Shown: positions 8,216-14,961 of the stretch, piece by piece
How the letters are laid out: the number at the start of each line of letters is the position of its first letter
How positions within the stretch are numbered: position 1 is the first letter of the stretch
IMG/VR virus record: IMGVR_UViG_3300043438_001363
Coordinates: 1 to 24,450 of that record
DNA from: a virus
DNA: 24,450 bases
Reading direction: 5' to 3' (one strand)
Made by a program: the position numbers and the translations under genes
Notes under the pieces: model-generated
The model's database searches: none
Seen by the model: the letters and a program-made list of their open reading frames with translations, nothing else
Told to the model about the DNA's origin: nothing

Positions 8216-8494
8216 TTAAAGTTGCTTGTCTGCTTCTTCTATTGCTAAATCTTCTGCTAAGAGCTCTTCTTCTGTTGGTGAGCCAATTGATGATGATGCT
8301 GGGTATGAAAAATTCTCTCCATCCCAATCCCAGTTTGTCATATTAATACCAACTCCTCCGTTGGCATAAATTTCAGTTACATCTATAACTACTGGGTCAC
8401 TCAAAAATATTGAAGCGAGTCTTTCATCTGTGTGTAAAACGTCTACAACTTTGCCATCAATAACAAAAGCAACTTTAATTGGTGGATTTTCCAT
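8216..8494 (-). CDS. Small acidic hypothetical protein, WDWDG motif
   Basis: 92 residues. The ATG overlaps the stop of the zinc-ribbon gene (TAATG), so translation is probably coupled. The first half (IKVAFVIDGKVVDVLHTDER, then LASIFLSDPVVIDVTE) is a compact alpha/beta segment. It is followed by 'NMTNWDWDGENFSYP', comparable to the GWLYDGVNFTNP ending of the gene at 529-975, and a strongly acidic tail. The pairing of this gene with a zinc-ribbon paralogue mirrors the pairing at 275-975. Function is unknown. Confidence 0.8.
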   Translation of the reverse strand: MENPPIKVAFVIDGKVVDVLHTDERLASIFLSDPVVIDVTEIYANGGVGINMTNWDWDGENFSYPASSSIGSPTEEELLAEDLAIEEADKQL

Positions 8495-8742
8495 TATATA
8501 ATTTCCTCATTTTCATCTGGATTAACTGCAGACCACTTACCTAGGGGGCAACTGGCGTTTGGTAATTTTGTTTTTAGATTCATGATACATCCACACTTTT
8601 TACACTGAGATGTTGCTTTAATAAGCTCTGGACAAACTTTACATATCTCAAGTCGCTCTTGGGCTAAATCTTCATCTACCCTTCCAAGCTCTTTATTAAA
8701 AAGATCCCAGGGTCTGGCACCCCTCATGTATGGATTTTTCAT
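8494..8742 (-). CDS. Small zinc-ribbon protein (DUF6171-like), paralogue 2
   Basis: 82 residues with C-x2-C (CKVCPEL) and C-x2-C-x-C (CKKCGCIM) plus a late CP, likely one structural zinc site. The N-terminal 'MRGARPWDLFNKE' matches the 'SRPWDFLDP' of paralogue 1 at 275-532, and the 'NLKTKLPNASCP' stretch is nearly identical in both. An AAAGAGA ribosome-binding site lies a few bases upstream. The duplication inside one late block suggests two copies that serve different fibre subsets (inference). Confidence 0.85.
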   Translation of the reverse strand: MKNPYMRGARPWDLFNKELGRVDEDLAQERLEICKVCPELIKATSQCKKCGCIMNLKTKLPNASCPLGKWSAVNPDENEEII

Positions 8743-8764
8743 TATTATCTCTTTCTGTTTATAT

Positions 8765-10285
8765 TTATATTGTAGCAGAAAAGTTAGAAACTGTCGAGCC
8801 TTGATTATATGGAGACGGAGATTTTATTATTCCAACCACGCCTGTCCTATTCGGTGAAGTAATTGTGTCTGATCTTTCTCCTATAGAATTAGTCATTCCT
8901 ATTGTAGAATATGCAATAGATCTTACATTTGTTCCTGAAATAATAACTTTTATTGCTAGTGGCTGTGAAGGCAATGCAACATCTGTACCGACTGAGCTTA
9001 CTACTCCTCCGATTGATTTTATTACATTTAAATAATAATTATAATTTGTTTGCGTTGTTGTTTGAGTGTAACAGCTGTACTGAGTTGGTCCAGGGCCAAC
9101 ATAGCATGTTGTGCCAGACAAAGAGCCACCTGAAGGGCAGCTGTAGCTAGCAGGTACAGAAACAGTGCAAGTAGACCCACTTAGGCTACCACCTGAAGGG
9201 CAGCTGTAGCTAGCAGGTACAGAAACAGTGCAAGTAGACCCACTTAGGCTACCGCCTGAAGGGCAGCTGTAGCTAGCAGCTACAGAAACAGTGCAAGTAG
9301 ACCCACTTAGGTTTCCACCTGAAGGGCAATAGTAGTATCCAGGCACATCAACTATGCAATTATTTCCAGATAAAGTTCCTCCTGAAGGACAGGTGGTTGA
9401 TGCTGGCGTACTTACAGTACAAGTACTTCCAGACAAGGTTCCTCCAGAAGGGCAAGACAGTGTAACTGAGGCTGGGTAATAACATGTTGCACCTGATTTT
9501 GTTGTACCTGAAGGACAACATTGGCTAAAAGAATATGTTTCTTCACATGGCCCGCTGCATTGAGAACATAAAGGTATTCCATTTGTTCTTTGATAAAAAT
9601 CCTTAGAAATATTAAAAACTCCACAACACCTTGTTTCGGCTGTGTAAGAACTGCTTGCGCTATATGTAAAACTTGATGCTGGCTGATTGTATGCTGCGTA
9701 GCTAGATGAAGAAGGATTCTGGTATGCAGCACCGTAAGAAAAAGAATAAGAAGGGCTAAGTTGCGCTGAATATGAAAATGAATAAGCGGGATTTAATTGC
9801 GCTGAATATGAAAATGAATAAGCAGGATTTAATTCCGCTGAATATGAAAAAGAATAAGCAGGGTTTAATTGTGCTGCATACTGATATGGAGCAGATCCAG
9901 CTATTGTTGAAACGCCTCCACAACAATTTGCAGATGGTGGATTACTTCCATTAGTTACTAAACCAGTATTGCATGGATAGCTTGTAGATGTAGTATTGTA
10001 AGAAACAGAAGCAACCCAGCTATTAGCATCTGATACCCAATATGTTAATCCCGTTCCACCAGTAACTCCAGCAGATGCAGTAAGATTTGGAAGCGAAAGC
10101 TTAACTCCAGATATTGCATATGTAGATGGGTCTGAGCTACTTATAGCAACTCCAGTACCTAGAACCCAGGATCCCCTGTAAGACTTCCATCCAGCTTTTA
10201 ATGTTACACCGCCAAAACTATCTAAAAACTGCTGATATGCTTTAAGCTTAGAGTTAACAACCCTTTTCTTTTTAGCACTTCTCAT
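8765..10285 (-). CDS. Cysteine-repeat tail fibre/adhesin-like protein
   Basis: 506 residues whose start overlaps the stop of the upstream fibre (TAATG). Residues 1-130 are a Ser/Gly/Thr-rich head with an early basic stretch (RSAKKKRVV). Residues 139-186 are four 12-residue repeats of the form QLNPAYSFSYSA. Residues ~218-256 are Cys-rich (RCCG, CSQCSGPC, CC). Residues 257-403 are seven units of exactly 21 residues, each opening CPSG and closing with a cysteine 11 residues later (C257/268, 278/289, 299/310, 320/331, 341/352, 362/373, 383/394). The C-terminal ~95 residues are a beta-rich domain with few cysteines. There is no signal peptide, as expected for a virion protein. The strict Cys pairing suggests disulphide-laced beta turns formed after release, or metal binding. 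It is probably a receptor-binding protein. Confidence 0.9.
   Translation of the reverse strand: MRSAKKKRVVNSKLKAYQQFLDSFGGVTLKAGWKSYRGSWVLGTGVAISSSDPSTYAISGVKLSLPNLTASAGVTGGTGLTYWVSDANSWVASVSYNTTSTSYPCNTGLVTNGSNPPSANCCGGVSTIAGSAPYQYAAQLNPAYSFSYSAELNPAYSFSYSAQLNPAYSFSYSAQLSPSYSFSYGAAYQNPSSSSYAAYNQPASSFTYSASSSYTAETRCCGVFNISKDFYQRTNGIPLCSQCSGPCEETYSFSQCCPSGTTKSGATCYYPASVTLSCPSGGTLSGSTCTVSTPASTTCPSGGTLSGNNCIVDVPGYYYCPSGGNLSGSTCTVSVAASYSCPSGGSLSGSTCTVSVPASYSCPSGGSLSGSTCTVSVPASYSCPSGGSLSGTTCYVGPGPTQYSCYTQTTTQTNYNYYLNVIKSIGGVVSSVGTDVALPSQPLAIKVIISGTNVRSIAYSTIGMTNSIGERSDTITSPNRTGVVGIIKSPSPYNQGSTVSNFSATI
9077..9517. repeat. Seven 63-bp tandem repeats encoding the CPSGG...C units
   Basis: Period is exactly 63 bp. 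The copies nearest the 3' end of the gene (about 9130-9300) are almost base-identical, while the 5' copies are diverged, so expansion at the 3' end looks recent. Each unit encodes CPSGG-x6-C plus a short linker such as TVSVPASYS. In-frame length means copies can be gained or lost without breaking the gene. Confidence 0.95.
9728..9871. repeat. Four 36-bp tandem repeats encoding QLNPAYSFSYSA
   Basis: The plus strand shows recurring GCTGAATATGAAAATGAATA runs every 36 bp. Each unit encodes 12 residues rich in Tyr, Ser and Phe; the fourth is diverged (QLSPSYSFSYGA). They form a low-complexity aromatic spacer ahead of the Cys repeats. Confidence 0.93.
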
Positions 10286-12039
10286 TAGGCTTCCGTATCG
10301 CCAGTTACCAACCAGCTGTTTGCTGCTCTTTTTTCAATAAATATTGATGACCACTGTACTCTGGATTTAAATTGATTGTCTGGTCCATAAATTAAAACAG
10401 ATACACTCTCTCCCTGAACAGTTATCTTTCCAGTATTTGCTTGAAGCAATTCAATACTAGAGCCAATTGGTAGGTTTAAAGTAATATCTGCTGGTATAGT
10501 AACCGTAATTGGTGATGCCGAATTAAACTCTATTCTTTTATAAAGATCAGAAGATGTTATTGAATAGCTTGTACTTGTTGTTCCAGCTGTAGATATTAAG
10601 TTATCAGATTTTGCATTTAAAGCAGTTTGAGTTAATGAAGAAATTGGTTTGTTGGTATCAGAAGTATTGTCAACATTACCAAGCCCAACCATAGTCTTTG
10701 TAATTCCTGATACTGTACCAGTAAATGTTGGTGAGGCAATTGGGGCTTTAGATGAAAGATTAGCTGTTACTGTAGCGGCAAAACTTGCGTCGTCTCCAAG
10801 TGCTGCTGCAAGCTCGTCTAGAGTATTAAGTGCTGCTGGCGCTGATGCGATTACTGCATTTACCTGAGCTGTTGCATCTGCAATTGCTTCTGACTTAGCA
10901 GTTGCGATTGCAGTAGCTTGTGCTGCAGACACTGGCTTTGAAGCATCTGCTGTATTATCAACATTTGCAAGCCCAACTGAAGATTTTGTAAGTGCTGCTA
11001 TTGCAGATGATACCTTTGTGTCTGCCGCAGAGCTTGCTGCTGCTTGAGCGGCGTTAGCCTTTGTTGTAGCATCTGCTGCTGCTGCTGAGATAGCTGCTGC
11101 TTGAGCGGCGTTGGCCTTTGTTGTAGCATCTGCTGCTGCTGTAGATACTGAAGCTGCATCTCCTGATACTCTTAGTGCTGCTTCTGCTTCTACCTTAGTT
11201 GTAGCGTCTGTTCCTGCTGCAGTTATTGCTGCTGCTTGTGCTGCGTTAGCCTTTGTTGTAGCATCTGTTGCTGCTGCAGATATTGCTGCTGCTTGAGCTG
11301 CGCTGGATTTTGTTGTAGCATCTGTTGCTGCTGCTGAGATAGCTGCTGCTTGAGCTGCGTTGGCTTTTGTTGTAGCATCTGTTTCTGCTGCTGAGATAGC
11401 TGCTGCTTGAGCTGCGCTAGCTTTAGATGTAGCATCTGATGCGGCTGCAGCAGTTGCTGCGGCTTGCGCTGCGCTAGCTTTAGATGTAGCATCTGATGCG
11501 GCGGCTGCTTGCGCTGCGTTAGCCTTTGTTGTAGCATCTGCTGCTGCTGCTGCAGTTGCTGCTGTAACATCAGATAAATTAGCTTTTGTTCCTAGTGCTG
11601 TTGTTATAGTTGCAGCGTATGAAGCATCATCATTAATTGCAGCGGCAATTTCATTTAAAGTATTTAATGCATCAGGTGCTGTATCTATAAGGTTTGATAT
11701 AGCATTTGTAATAGCTGAATTTCTATTTTCAACCTCTGTAGAAATTGCTAAAGATACTTCTGAATCTCTTGCAATTCCTGCTGGAATTTGAGAATCTGGT
11801 ACTTTGCCAGCAGAATCTAGTGCTGCAACTCCACCAGGAACTGATTTTTGATTTAACGGAATATATTCATCAATTGTGCCAGCCAAGGCGTAATCAAGAT
11901 CTCTCCAAGGAGTTTGTCCGTCTCCAATTTTAAATGTATTTAAATCTAAAGATATTCCAATTTCTCCAGATCTTAATATTGGGTTATCTCTAAACCAATC
12001 ATCTTCTACATCTCTTCTTAATTGAATTCTAGTTGCCAC
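10285..12039 (-). CDS. Mtd_N-type Ala-rich tail fibre protein (GTG start)
   Basis: About 584 residues. I place the start at GTG 12039 (VATRIQLRRD), because GGAGGGG sits ten bases upstream. The ATG at 12054 is itself part of that Shine-Dalgarno, and the paralogue at 2135-4747 begins at the equivalent MATVRLQLRR. Residues 1-50 are Mtd_N-like (IQLRRDVEDDWFRDNP, then LRSGEIGISLDLNTFKIGDG). Next comes a 'LIDTAPDALNTLNEIAAAINDDASY' block, a long 'ATDATTKANAAQAAAISAA' helical region, then blocks shared with 2135-4747 and a C-terminal beta domain. The frame overlaps the previous gene by 11 bases. It likely forms a trimeric fibre with a coiled-coil shaft. Confidence 0.88.
   Translation of the reverse strand: MATRIQLRRDVEDDWFRDNPILRSGEIGISLDLNTFKIGDGQTPWRDLDYALAGTIDEYIPLNQKSVPGGVAALDSAGKVPDSQIPAGIARDSEVSLAISTEVENRNSAITNAISNLIDTAPDALNTLNEIAAAINDDASYAATITTALGTKANLSDVTAATAAAAADATTKANAAQAAAASDATSKASAAQAAATAAAASDATSKASAAQAAAISAAETDATTKANAAQAAAISAAATDATTKSSAAQAAAISAAATDATTKANAAQAAAITAAGTDATTKVEAEAALRVSGDAASVSTAAADATTKANAAQAAAISAAAADATTKANAAQAAASSAADTKVSSAIAALTKSSVGLANVDNTADASKPVSAAQATAIATAKSEAIADATAQVNAVIASAPAALNTLDELAAALGDDASFAATVTANLSSKAPIASPTFTGTVSGITKTMVGLGNVDNTSDTNKPISSLTQTALNAKSDNLISTAGTTSTSYSITSSDLYKRIEFNSASPITVTIPADITLNLPIGSSIELLQANTGKITVQGESVSVLIYGPDNQFKSRVQWSSIFIEKRAANSWLVTGDTEA
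10690..10985. repeat. Fibre-gene segment shared with 2590-2840
   Basis: Partner of the 2590-2840 segment. Both contain long identical nucleotide runs covering KSEAIADATAQVNAVIASAP, LNTLDELAAALGDDA and GITKTMVGLG. Identity at synonymous sites makes recent gene conversion between the two fibre genes likely. Confidence 0.8.
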
Positions 12040-12493
12040 TTGAATCCCCTCCATTTATTACTGGTGAATATTGATCAGAAGAGTCCCCACCATTAATTAC
12101 AATACTATCAGATTCGGGATAGTATAAAGAATCTGGTGCTCCTCCTGAAAGTAATGATAGATTTTCAAACCTAGGAAAATCTACTTCATCACCTGGTCCA
12201 CCACCGTCAAATCCTAAAACAAGCGGGGTAGTCTCTAAAACGCTTTGTGCTGTATTAGTATTTTTAAAATTAATAGGATTTTGTGTATTAACTGTATGTA
12301 CTGAACCATCATATGCGTGAGTGTGCATATAAAATGGAGTAGGGTCATCGCTTTTAGGAGTAATGTCTACCCAAACTGCTCCATTGTATATTCTAATATT
12401 TTTTGTTAAAATGTTAAAGTATACGTCACCTTCTAAAGCTGCAGATGGATTCTCTGCAAGCGTTAGAAGGTTTAACGAAGACTTAAGTTTCAT
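12029..12493 (-). CDS. Tail/fibre adaptor-like structural protein
   Basis: 154 residues. The N-terminal part (PSAALEGDVYFNILTKNIRI, then YNGAVWVDIT) is the short 'GDVYFN...I-YNG-W' beta module common in phage fibre proteins. The same idea occurs at residues ~34-55 of the next gene upstream (GQIYYNTGTNILYFYNGTEW). Residues ~65-85 hold a His-containing 'MHTHAYDGSVHTVNT'. The C-terminus carries the octapeptide VINGGDSS twice, separated by DQYSP. No clear Shine-Dalgarno is seen; the gene starts eight bases after the upstream stop. It probably connects fibres to the baseplate (inference). Confidence 0.83.
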   Translation of the reverse strand: MKLKSSLNLLTLAENPSAALEGDVYFNILTKNIRIYNGAVWVDITPKSDDPTPFYMHTHAYDGSVHTVNTQNPINFKNTNTAQSVLETTPLVLGFDGGGPGDEVDFPRFENLSLLSGGAPDSLYYPESDSIVINGGDSSDQYSPVINGGDSSGN

Positions 12494-12500
12494 TTTTGAC

Positions 12501-13781
12501 TTAGCCTATTACAACTACTCTATATTCTCCAGATGCTGGTGCAACTGCAAACTTAATAGTTACTGCTGAGTCTGATGTATGCTCAATATCTGTAAGAATC
12601 TCTGCATATGGTGCTGCAACTTCATATATAGAAACTACAACATCTTTTGTTGCTAAATTGTGAGTTACTGTATAAGATGTTGCTGATGTATTGAGAGTTG
12701 TCTTATACTTTCTTGTTATCTCATGATAATTTGTACCGTCATTTGTTAATGTCCATTGGTCTGCCGCCTCATTCCATAAAACTTCTACATCTGCAGAGGT
12801 TCCACGGTTTACCTTAAGACCAGCATCTGCTGATGGGGCTCCAGTAACATTTGTATTAAGAACAACTTTATTATCAACAATATTAACTTCTGTTGTGCTT
12901 ATAGAGTTAATAGATCCTTGAACATCAAGGTTTCCACCAATGGTTAAGTTACCAGTAACTGTTACATCATCTGGCAATCCAATAGTTACTGCTGCTGATT
13001 CTGATCCAGATCCTGAAACTGTAATTTCTCCAGATGTTCCAGCAATTGTTGAAATGTAACTTCCAGTTGTGTCTGTTCCAAGAACAACTGAGTTTGGCTC
13101 AATTGTTGTTGATATTGTTACATCACCCAAATTGGTCATTGTTGCAGAACCAGTTACATCTCCTGAAAGTGTAATTACTGGATCTTTATTAAGAGATACT
13201 GCTCCTGCTGTGACTGTAAAGTCTGTTGAGCTAAATGAAGCAACACCTTTATTTGTGTATGTTGCATCTTCTGCAGATACTGTAATTGTGTTATTCGTTA
13301 CGGCTACATCAATTCCTTCTCCGCCAGCAACTGTGAGTGTGTCTGTAAGAAGGTCAACTGTGTCTGTTCCAGTGTCTCCAGCAACTGAAAGATTGGTTGC
13401 TACGTTTACTGTTCCTGCTGCAGTCAAACGACCTTGGGAGTCAACTGTAAATGTCGGAATTGCTGTTGCTGACCCATAAGATCCAGCAGTTACTGCTGTA
13501 TCATTAAGTTTTAATGTTGTTGTGCCTGCGGTATCGTCGTATGTTGCGGTTAAAGCTGTTCCTGCTAATACGGACGAACCAATAATGTCTTGAATTACTT
13601 CTGTAGAACCAGATGCGGGTGTCCACTCTGTTCCATTGTAGAAGTAAAGAATATTTGTGCCAGTATTGTAGTATATTTGACCAGATACTGGATTTGAAGG
13701 CGCTGAGCCTAAGTTTTGGATTCTAGCATTGAGCAACTCATTCTTGTTGAGATCAACGCTAACTAAAAATTTTCTTGCCAT
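12501..13781 (-). CDS. Beta-rich tail fibre/structural protein
   Basis: 426 residues with AAGGAG nine bases before ATG. The opening 'MARKFLVSVDLNKNELLNAR' and following 'PVSGQIYYNTGTNILYFYNG' are typical of fibre or baseplate-wedge-attached proteins of aquatic phages. The rest is a Thr/Ser/Val/Gly-rich beta repeat (TGTDTVDLLTDTLTVAGGEG, DVTVTGNLTIGGNLDVQGSI). The latter is of the type that forms triple-stranded beta-helices in fibres. It ends in a compact domain 'YKTTLNTSATSYTVTHNLAT...SGEYRVVVIG' also found in other phage fibres. It is the longest fibre in the promoter-proximal half of the block. Confidence 0.88.
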   Translation of the reverse strand: MARKFLVSVDLNKNELLNARIQNLGSAPSNPVSGQIYYNTGTNILYFYNGTEWTPASGSTEVIQDIIGSSVLAGTALTATYDDTAGTTTLKLNDTAVTAGSYGSATAIPTFTVDSQGRLTAAGTVNVATNLSVAGDTGTDTVDLLTDTLTVAGGEGIDVAVTNNTITVSAEDATYTNKGVASFSSTDFTVTAGAVSLNKDPVITLSGDVTGSATMTNLGDVTISTTIEPNSVVLGTDTTGSYISTIAGTSGEITVSGSGSESAAVTIGLPDDVTVTGNLTIGGNLDVQGSINSISTTEVNIVDNKVVLNTNVTGAPSADAGLKVNRGTSADVEVLWNEAADQWTLTNDGTNYHEITRKYKTTLNTSATSYTVTHNLATKDVVVSIYEVAAPYAEILTDIEHTSDSAVTIKFAVAPASGEYRVVVIG

Positions 13782-13792
13782 TTGCTATCTCC

Positions 13793-14233
13793 TTATGACA
13801 GGTATGCTGTCCCTGAAAATGGTTGAGCCATAGTCAGTGTTATTTGATTAGTACTATTGTAGTCTATTCCAGTTTCCAAAATATCCCCTGCACTAGACTT
13901 AACTGTTACGTTTGGTTGATATCCTAGTCCATGATTAATAACAACAGAATACACTCCAGATAAAGGACCAGTAACTTGGGTTAATTCCCAAGGATACGCT
14001 AGTGTATTATTTGTTAAAAATATTTTGCTTGCTCCTGACCAATTTAAATCAGAAAGCTTTGGTCCGTGAAATGCAGCTGAAAGCATATCAAAGTAAAAAT
14101 CTCCAGTAAGACCCAAATTTGCTGCTGGGTCTCCATTTCCATTTAGAATGGTTCTTCCTCTTGGTCCTTGTGGACCTGGAGAAGAAATTACTACTTTATT
14201 TATTTGCTCTCGAACAACTACGGATTCAGTCAT
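13793..14233 (-). CDS. Tail protein with collagen-like turn and beta C-terminal domain
   Basis: 146 residues. Its ATG overlaps the upstream stop (TAATG). After a basic/hydrophobic start comes a brief collagen-like GPQGPRG (residues ~20-26). Then 'LGLTGDFYFDMLSAAFHGPK', a module common at the base of phage fibres, and the C-terminal 'YSVVINHGLGYQPNVTVKSS' domain. The latter is the trimerising 'NHGLGYQP-x-V' beta domain known from many fibre proteins. It likely forms a short fibre or adaptor between the baseplate protein (14233-14580) and longer fibres. Confidence 0.86.
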   Translation of the reverse strand: MTESVVVREQINKVVISSPGPQGPRGRTILNGNGDPAANLGLTGDFYFDMLSAAFHGPKLSDLNWSGASKIFLTNNTLAYPWELTQVTGPLSGVYSVVINHGLGYQPNVTVKSSAGDILETGIDYNSTNQITLTMAQPFSGTAYLS

Positions 14234-14580
14234 TAAATAGTTACCGATCTATTTAGGGTCATAAACCCTTCAAGGAGCTTTATCTTATTCCCATTAGAAT
14301 CTACAACCATAACATCATAAGATGATTTAGGATAAAAGATTTTGCTTGTTTGTGTTGGTGTCATTTTTACAGTTAATTTACCATTAGGTCCATCAATTGT
14401 AATTCCGCCAGATGGTGATGTTAATGTAACAGCTAACTTGCTGCCGCCTTTTGTATCACGCACCTGCATCTTTGCAGATGCACCAGTAAGATCAATCGCA
14501 TCGTCATTTTCGTCTTTATATTCTACTATAAAACTAAATGTTGCATTTTGATCTACTTCGAAATTCTTTTGTCCTGCCAT
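14233..14580 (-). CDS. BppU-like baseplate/fibre-anchor protein
   Basis: 115 residues of predominantly beta structure. 'NFEVDQNATFSFIVEYKDEN', followed by 'DDAIDLTGASAKMQVRDTKG', is the pattern of the Ig-like N-terminal domain of upper baseplate proteins (BppU type) and of small phage proteins that precede fibre genes. AGGAG lies ten bases upstream. It is coupled to the downstream collagen-turn protein by a TAATG overlap, consistent with products that assemble together. The family call is from sequence pattern only. Confidence 0.8.
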   Translation of the reverse strand: MAGQKNFEVDQNATFSFIVEYKDENDDAIDLTGASAKMQVRDTKGGSKLAVTLTSPSGGITIDGPNGKLTVKMTPTQTSKIFYPKSSYDVMVVDSNGNKIKLLEGFMTLNRSVTI

Positions 14581-14602
14581 TTGCCATAGTCTCCTAAATA
14601 GG

Positions 14603-14636
14603 AATACTCCTGTACTAATTTTAGCACAGGAGTATT
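14603..14636. terminator. 11-bp perfect hairpin between holin-like and baseplate genes
   Basis: AATACTCCTGT pairs perfectly with ACAGGAGTATT around a 12-base loop, between the stop at 14657 and the start at 14580. It lacks a T-run on the coding strand. The descending arm begins with ACAGGAG, but a normal AGGAG lies further down for the next gene. Possible roles are partial termination or mRNA processing between lysis and tail genes. Confidence 0.5.
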
Positions 14637-14656
14637 TCTAATCGACTATTTTTTGT

Positions 14657-14890
14657 TTACTTGTTGGTAAACCCAAATGATGGTTCATTAGGGTTTAGTG
14701 CTTTCAAAATTACGGGTGCTGTGGCAGCGAATCCGCCAAGTAGTAGGTCTCTTGGGCTGGTGTTGCCTGTCATATATAGGGCGATTGCCGCTCCTAGAAA
14801 ATGACGTCCATAACTTGCTAGTGCTGCTAGAATCTTCTCTTGCATTGTAACCTTTCCATCTCCATTAAGATCTTCTTTAGCTTTTGCCAT
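14657..14890 (-). CDS. Holin-like membrane protein with N-terminal EF-hand loop
   Basis: 77 residues with a strong AAGGAGG Shine-Dalgarno. Residues 7-18 (DLNGDGKVTMQE) form a canonical 12-residue EF-hand calcium loop: acidic or Asn ligands at 1, 3 and 5, Gly at 6, hydrophobic at 8, Glu at 12. Two hydrophobic segments follow (HFLGAAIALYM, ~30-40, and LLLGGFAATAPVILKAL, ~49-65). The ending LNPNEPSFG recalls the short 'P-V-x-x-R/K-x-LNP-x-(D/E)-x-x-FG' tail of actinophage holins. Holins open the membrane to time lysis. The calcium loop is unusual and could link timing to ions, or simply be a stabilising module. The family call is good but unproven. Confidence 0.75.
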   Translation of the reverse strand: MAKAKEDLNGDGKVTMQEKILAALASYGRHFLGAAIALYMTGNTSPRDLLLGGFAATAPVILKALNPNEPSFGFTNK

Positions 14891-14961
14891 TTTGATCCTC
14901 CTTATTTCTAGGCGGTGTGCCCAGGAATTTTGAGCCTAAGCCCAATTATATAATTGTACCA

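Noticed and set aside
9077-9871. CRISPR-like regular repeats
   Set aside because: There are no variable spacers; the repeats are in-frame coding tandem units.
11223-11570. Gln-rich minus-strand frame
   Set aside because: Shadow of the Ala-rich repeats in the fibre at 10285-12039.
1062-12039. Diversity-generating retroelement, suggested by Mtd-like N-termini
   Set aside because: No reverse transcriptase, template repeat or C-type lectin variable region is visible in the window.
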